Assembly: GCA_027627225.1 (NCBI GenBank)
Contig: CM051024.1
Location: 78,397,004 to 78,461,003 of the forward strand
Source of the DNA: Congeria kusceri
Lineage: Eukaryota > Mollusca > Bivalvia > Myida > Dreissenidae
Length of the DNA: 64,000 nucleotides
Direction: 5' to 3'
In this document: piece after piece, positions 60,675 through 64,000 of the stretch
Numbering within the stretch: the stretch's first letter is position 1
How the letters are laid out: every line of letters starts with the position of its first letter
Position numbers and translations under genes: made by a program
Notes under the pieces: generated by a model
Database searches by the model: none
What the model was told of the DNA's origin: nothing
The model's input: the letters and a program-made list of their open reading frames with translations, nothing else

Positions 60675-61297
60675 TCAAGTAATGTCCATTAACATTTTCT
60701 TCATGTAGACACTGCTGTATGCTTGCTCTTCACCACATATGTCTTTCATTTTGTCTACAAGATCAGACACAGTTACTTGGATTTCACAATTATCTTCAAG
60801 GAAATGAACGATTTCATGAAAAGCAGCAGTTGCATTTTGTCTGGAAGGCCGACCTCTTTTGACTTCAACATTCAGCTCAGATGATTCAGACTGGAATTGT
60901 TTTGGAATGTTATAACCAGACCTGAAATTTGATGAACAGGTCTGATGGTACCGTGCTTCTACAGCTGGCAAATCTTGGGCATAGTTTAGTCGCCCCAGTA
61001 TCAGGCTTGCCCATTCATCTCGTCTAGTTTTACAAATGTCAGCTATGGTTTTCTGGAAATCCAGTGTGATTACTGGGTGAACATCTGGCCCGCGCTTTCC
61101 AGTGTCATATTTGGCATTCTTACCACAAAACAAACATTTGTTTTTAAAGTCAAACACTTCCTCTGTACTTTTTCTCGTCTTGGGCGATGGCGGGATGAAG
61201 GTTTGTTCAACCTGCTTGCGCTGACTGTTGGGGTGACAGAACTTCTTTCTGCACATCGAATGCACTGCCTGTCCGGGGGAGACTTCAAGGCTCTGGC
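60675..61297 (-). pseudogene. Exon 3 of the nuclease gene: Cys/His N-terminal region
   Basis: An acceptor TACATTTAAG|GC lies at 61298. The exon continues the exon 2 phase (split Gly codon) as QSLEVSPGQAMHSMCRKKFCHPN, then KCLFCGKNAKYDTGKRG, TRRDEWASLILGRLNY, LPAVEARYHQTCSSNFRSG and a linker to YSSVYMKKMLMD. The paired C-x2-C, H-x3-C and R-YH-x2-C motifs suggest zinc binding. The stop at 60675 follows the point where about the middle of the protein has been deleted; the next block resumes one base out of frame. The 61265 ATG is internal. Confidence 0.8.
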
Positions 61298-61776
61298 CTT
61301 AAATGTAAAAACACAATTTTTTTATATTAATTATTATTTTTATTATTCTTTTATTATTACTATTATTTATTATTATTATTTCAATGTGGTCTACAAGTAT
61401 TAAAAAACTCTGAAAACATGAATACATTAACATCACTTTATAAAGCGTAAAGCAGATGTTCATCCAGTCATCACACTGCATATTTATGTATTTTTATTTT
61501 AACAATATAGGAAAATATACTGTAGTCCCTGTTTTTAAAACACACATACCTAAATATGTATAATACTATTTAAAAAGAAAATACCCAATAAAACTTATTA
61601 TACTAATAAAGATCATCAAATCAACTACACATGCAATGACGTACCACTTATAGTACTGGGTAATTTAAAACTACATAATGTTAAATCAAATCATTTAAAC
61701 AATTTGAATAAAAGGCATCTGTTTCAATCAAAATAAAAGAAACATATTAAGTTTTCAGTATTCAATTGTTAACTAC

Positions 61777-61909
61777 CTCTAACTGATGCTGCTGCAATTA
61801 AGCCCGAACATCCTTTTGGTGTAAGTTTTACTGTCTCCAAATTGTTGTCCTCACCACATAGAAAACATACATGTTGAGACGTTTCCTTAGGCACTTTATC
61901 GGATTCAGC
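61777..61909 (-). CDS. Exon 2 of the nuclease gene
   Basis: The exon is bounded by an acceptor TTTTTGTTGTAG and a donor AGAG|GTAGTT. It is 133 nt, open in phase 0 at its start and leaving one base at its end, which the next exon completes as Gly. It encodes SQHVCFLCGEDNN (C-x2-C), TPKGCSGLIAAASVR. Phases agree with both neighbours, which supports a real spliced gene. The introns are about 480 and 400 bp. Confidence 0.8.
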
Positions 61910-62315
61910 CTACAACAAAAAGAGCATAAAAATATATCATTCAACAGTTTTACTTTAAAAAATCGAAATATTTAATGTATTAAGATGAAAAAGTAATATG
62001 ACATTATTAGTTGTTAAGACCCTAATGGCCTTCCGTAGTTTTAATTCCCCGCGAAATATACAGTTGTTACAGTTATTTTGCGCATGTTTTATGGCATTAT
62101 TTGGTGTAATATTGATTTAAATATTGTTTCTGTATTTCTAGTGGTGAAATATTACGTAATTTTAATCAGTAACACAAATTAAACCAGATCTTTCTATAAT
62201 TACCAAAAATCGTCTGCTTGCATCAAAACATAAATATGAGGCACTTTTCTGCGCAGTAAAATAAAATATTTCTGTAAATAACTATCTAAATACAATAAAT
62301 GAAAAGTGATCTTAC

Positions 62316-62410
62316 CATATTGCTGAGTATATCACGAGATTAACCGATAGTTCCTGTTTCTTGACACAAAAAATAATGCCATACATGTAAACATCGTGAC
62401 CGGAAATGAC
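62316..62410 (-). CDS. Exon 1 of the nuclease gene: 5' UTR and start codon
   Basis: ATG at 62318-62316 is followed immediately by a donor, GTAAGATC, so only the initiator Met is coded here and exon 2 opens in phase 0. The upstream 90 bases are taken as 5' UTR; the outer boundary is a guess. CCGGAAATGACATCA at about 62400 combines an ETS-like and a CRE-like site and could be the promoter, close to the TIR side of the transposon. Confidence 0.6.
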
Positions 62411-62622
62411 ATCATGGAGCGAAAAATATAATGTGGTGGACAGTTAATGGCAGAAAATAAAACAAAAAGTATAAAACTTTTAAAAGCTATTATTTACATT
62501 AAAACAGGAAATATTTCTGAGGACTTTTTTTTACAATATCTTTATATTATACACTACTGATAAACATCAAAATCTCTTGTGAAGGAATTTGTTTTACCTA
62601 AATATTTATATTTACTGGACTA

Positions 62623-62937
62623 CCATCATCGGCGCATACTTGGAATGGTGCGGGAGCTCCTCCTTACACAGGAAGTATAAGATGGCCATAGCGGTCTTCG
62701 TGGCCTCCTGGTTTACCTCCTTCTCCCGGTTGAGCGCGCCCTCAATACCGCCTGCAGTCTGCATGGTCGAAATCTCGAACATCTCGGCCTCACGATGCGA
62801 GTCTGAAGCCTTGTGGGCGGCGCAAGCTGTGTGACGTATAGTGTTGCAGTCAACGTCTACCCATGTTGCGCGTCCGATCGGGTCCTTTTTCGGTCTTCGC
62901 TGATGCTTAATGCACAACGTGCACAGCTTTCCGTTGC
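62623..62937 (-). pseudogene. hAT transposase exon with TTF-type zinc finger
   Basis: An acceptor TTAATATGCAG lies at 62938. The exon reads GKLCTLCIKHQRRPKKDPIG (C-x2-C) and later CNTIRHTACAAHKASDSHRE, the Cys/His pattern of the TTF/BED-like finger at the N terminus of ZNF862-type transposases. It then reads EVNQEATKTAMAILYFLCKE and ELPHHSKYAPMM, where the nuclease transposon interrupts it. The sequence continues at 58856 as ACVRDLG. The split Gly codon at its start pairs with the donor at 63683. The finger would bind transposon-end DNA. Confidence 0.85.
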
Positions 62938-63683
62938 CTGCATATTAAAAAATATTTTTTAAATGTACATGCCGGTAATATGTGTGCATAATTTACCTGG
63001 TATTGAAAGTAAAATATGATTTTGTATACTGAGAAATTTGTGAACCACTGTCATTTAGTAACAATTTTCAGTTCATTATATTAATTTATACATGTATGTA
63101 CAAGAACAGTGCTTTGTTAGCATTTCAGATGATATCATGTAGCAAAGGAAATGAAAGTCGTATGGTTTCCCGACACATTTGCGTAGATGTGGATTTTTTT
63201 TGCTTATATTCCAAACATAATTCGTAATAAAGTTTCGTTCACTTATTGAAACTTTTAACGCAAGAACGCACTCAACAGGTGCACTTTCACACATCTCGCT
63301 GTCTGTTTGAGCGTGTGTAAGTCTTCATGCTATAATAAACCTGACAGTTGCTTTAAATGGCAAGGTAAAAATATTATGCGAACTTGTTTGTTGCAAACAC
63401 ATCTGATAATGAATATGACGCACTGTGTTTCTGTATAGCTCACACACATTAACATGACACTGATATTAATGCATTAATATATTACATTCCGTACTCGACT
63501 CAATCTAAATAGATGGAAAGAGTATATCGCATAAAATACTGTTATTGTTTCATTAAACTTCTGAAACATGTAAACCCAATATAAACATAAGAAACAATTC
63601 GAGCGCGTTATTTATGCTAATGATTCATGAGTGTCTGCGTAATATTTGCTAGCTATATGATGCATTTAGTTTTATTCACATAC

Positions 63684-63790
63684 CGTCCATTCTCTCAGTG
63701 AGCCATGGGAATTCCTTCTTCTATTTAGGATCGATGCCAGACTTTCTTTGCTTTTGAGGTGTACCAAGGCTGGACGGAGATGGTGGAACA
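63684..63790 (-). pseudogene. hAT transposase 5' exon
   Basis: It encodes PPSPSSLGTPQKQRKSGIDPK, one stop, then KKEFPWLTERMDG, ending at a donor GTATGTG (63683). FPWL before the TTF finger is a usual feature of this family. No start codon was found in the open frame, so the true start is upstream, in another exon, or lost. Confidence 0.7.
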
Positions 63791-63808
63791 TCCGTCACTG
63801 TATATGTT

Positions 63809-63828
63809 ACTCGCGATATCTCGCGAGT
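63809..63828. repeat. 8 bp hairpin ACTCGCGA
   Basis: ACTCGCGA and TCGCGAGT flank TATC. Related ACTCGTGATATGAGCGAGT follows at 63839-63857. The pair may belong to the hAT subterminal region or to a small insertion. Confidence 0.65.
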
Positions 63829-63859
63829 TCGTGAAAAAACTCGTGATATGAGCGAGTTT

Positions 63860-64000
63860 TCGTTTTGATATCAGACTATTTCGCAATAATTTCGCAGTGT
63901 GAATGACTGTGCTATTGTAAAATTTTGCTATATTTTACTGACAATCGTGTCAAGGACTGTCAACTGGCTTCGGGTACCCCTTTCCTGACACCTGGTGCTC
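63860..64000. other. Non-coding window end
   Basis: No frame or recognisable transposon end. Confidence 0.4.

Larger units (their letters stand above)
58857..62622 (-). mobile_element. XPG/FEN-nuclease DNA transposon (3766 bp)
   Basis: The ends are TAGTCCAGT (58857-58865) and ACTGGACTA (62614-62622). The TIRs extend imperfectly for about 45-55 bp, with a second perfect 17 bp inverted block at 58894-58910 and 62579-62595 (AAAACAAATTCCTTCAC). A CCA target duplication flanks the element, which lies inside the hAT coding region. It encodes one spliced minus-strand gene for a Cys/His, XPG-like and CXC-domain protein with the middle deleted. TIRs plus a 3 bp duplication define a cut-and-paste-type transposon. 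As I recall, the Academ superfamily has 3-4 bp duplications and some members carry XPG-like nucleases, so Academ is the leading guess. I did not see a DDE transposase core, presumably lost with the middle of the gene. Confidence 0.88.

Overview
This is AT-rich eukaryotic DNA with introns, many mobile elements and no bacterial-style operons. The repeats point to a bivalve mollusc: GTCCGTCC-type dispersed repeats, a MITE with GAGGCGTGTC ends, LINEs with (TTG)n tails, and CCCATATGGG arrays. From memory the MITE recalls dreissenid mussels, but I cannot test that. Host coding sequence is almost absent. One exon at 23373-23569 looks like a host gene; nearly everything else recognisable is transposon-derived and decayed.

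Layout. 1-12550 holds a hairpin, fragments and a short complete copy (4546-5306) of a TIR family whose ends begin TACCGTAAAA, a large internal copy of the same family with CCCATATGGG arrays (about 6380-9690), two LINE zinc-finger tails, and a foldback element with GGGATGG ends (10200-11863) that contains one of those LINE tails. 12556-19330 is a complete but mutated LTR retrotransposon with 819 and 847 bp LTRs and a 5 bp target duplication (ATGTC). Its order is Gag (SCAN-like), protease, integrase, reverse transcriptase, RNase H, so integrase lies before RT as in Gmr1-type Ty3/gypsy elements. 19336-34740 is mostly AT-rich sequence with triplet microsatellites, the host-like exon, a LINE ORF1 remnant, and a foldback element with a broken C2H2 zinc-finger exon between its arms (30755-31722). 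34743-38282 is a decayed LINE with endonuclease, RT and terminal zinc finger, plus an NPGP motif near the N terminus. 38832-39897 is another deleted copy of the TIR family. 43001-43973 has two copies of the MITE. 46671-53508 is a 6.8 kb copy of the TIR family with both ends and two CCCATATGGG arrays, inverted relative to the copy at 6-10 kb.

The most informative locus is 57245-63790 (minus strand). A hAT transposase pseudogene related to ZNF862-type proteins is split by a 3766 bp transposon (58857-62622). That element has TIRs starting TAGTCCAGT and a 3 bp target duplication (CCA on the plus strand). Removing it with one CCA copy rejoins the hAT reading frame exactly. It carries a spliced gene whose product has N-terminal Cys/His motifs, an XPG/FEN1-like nuclease core and a C-terminal tesmin-type CXC domain. 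The middle of that protein has been lost, so this copy looks non-autonomous. It may belong to an Academ-like group, or to a less described family of nuclease-bearing DNA transposons.
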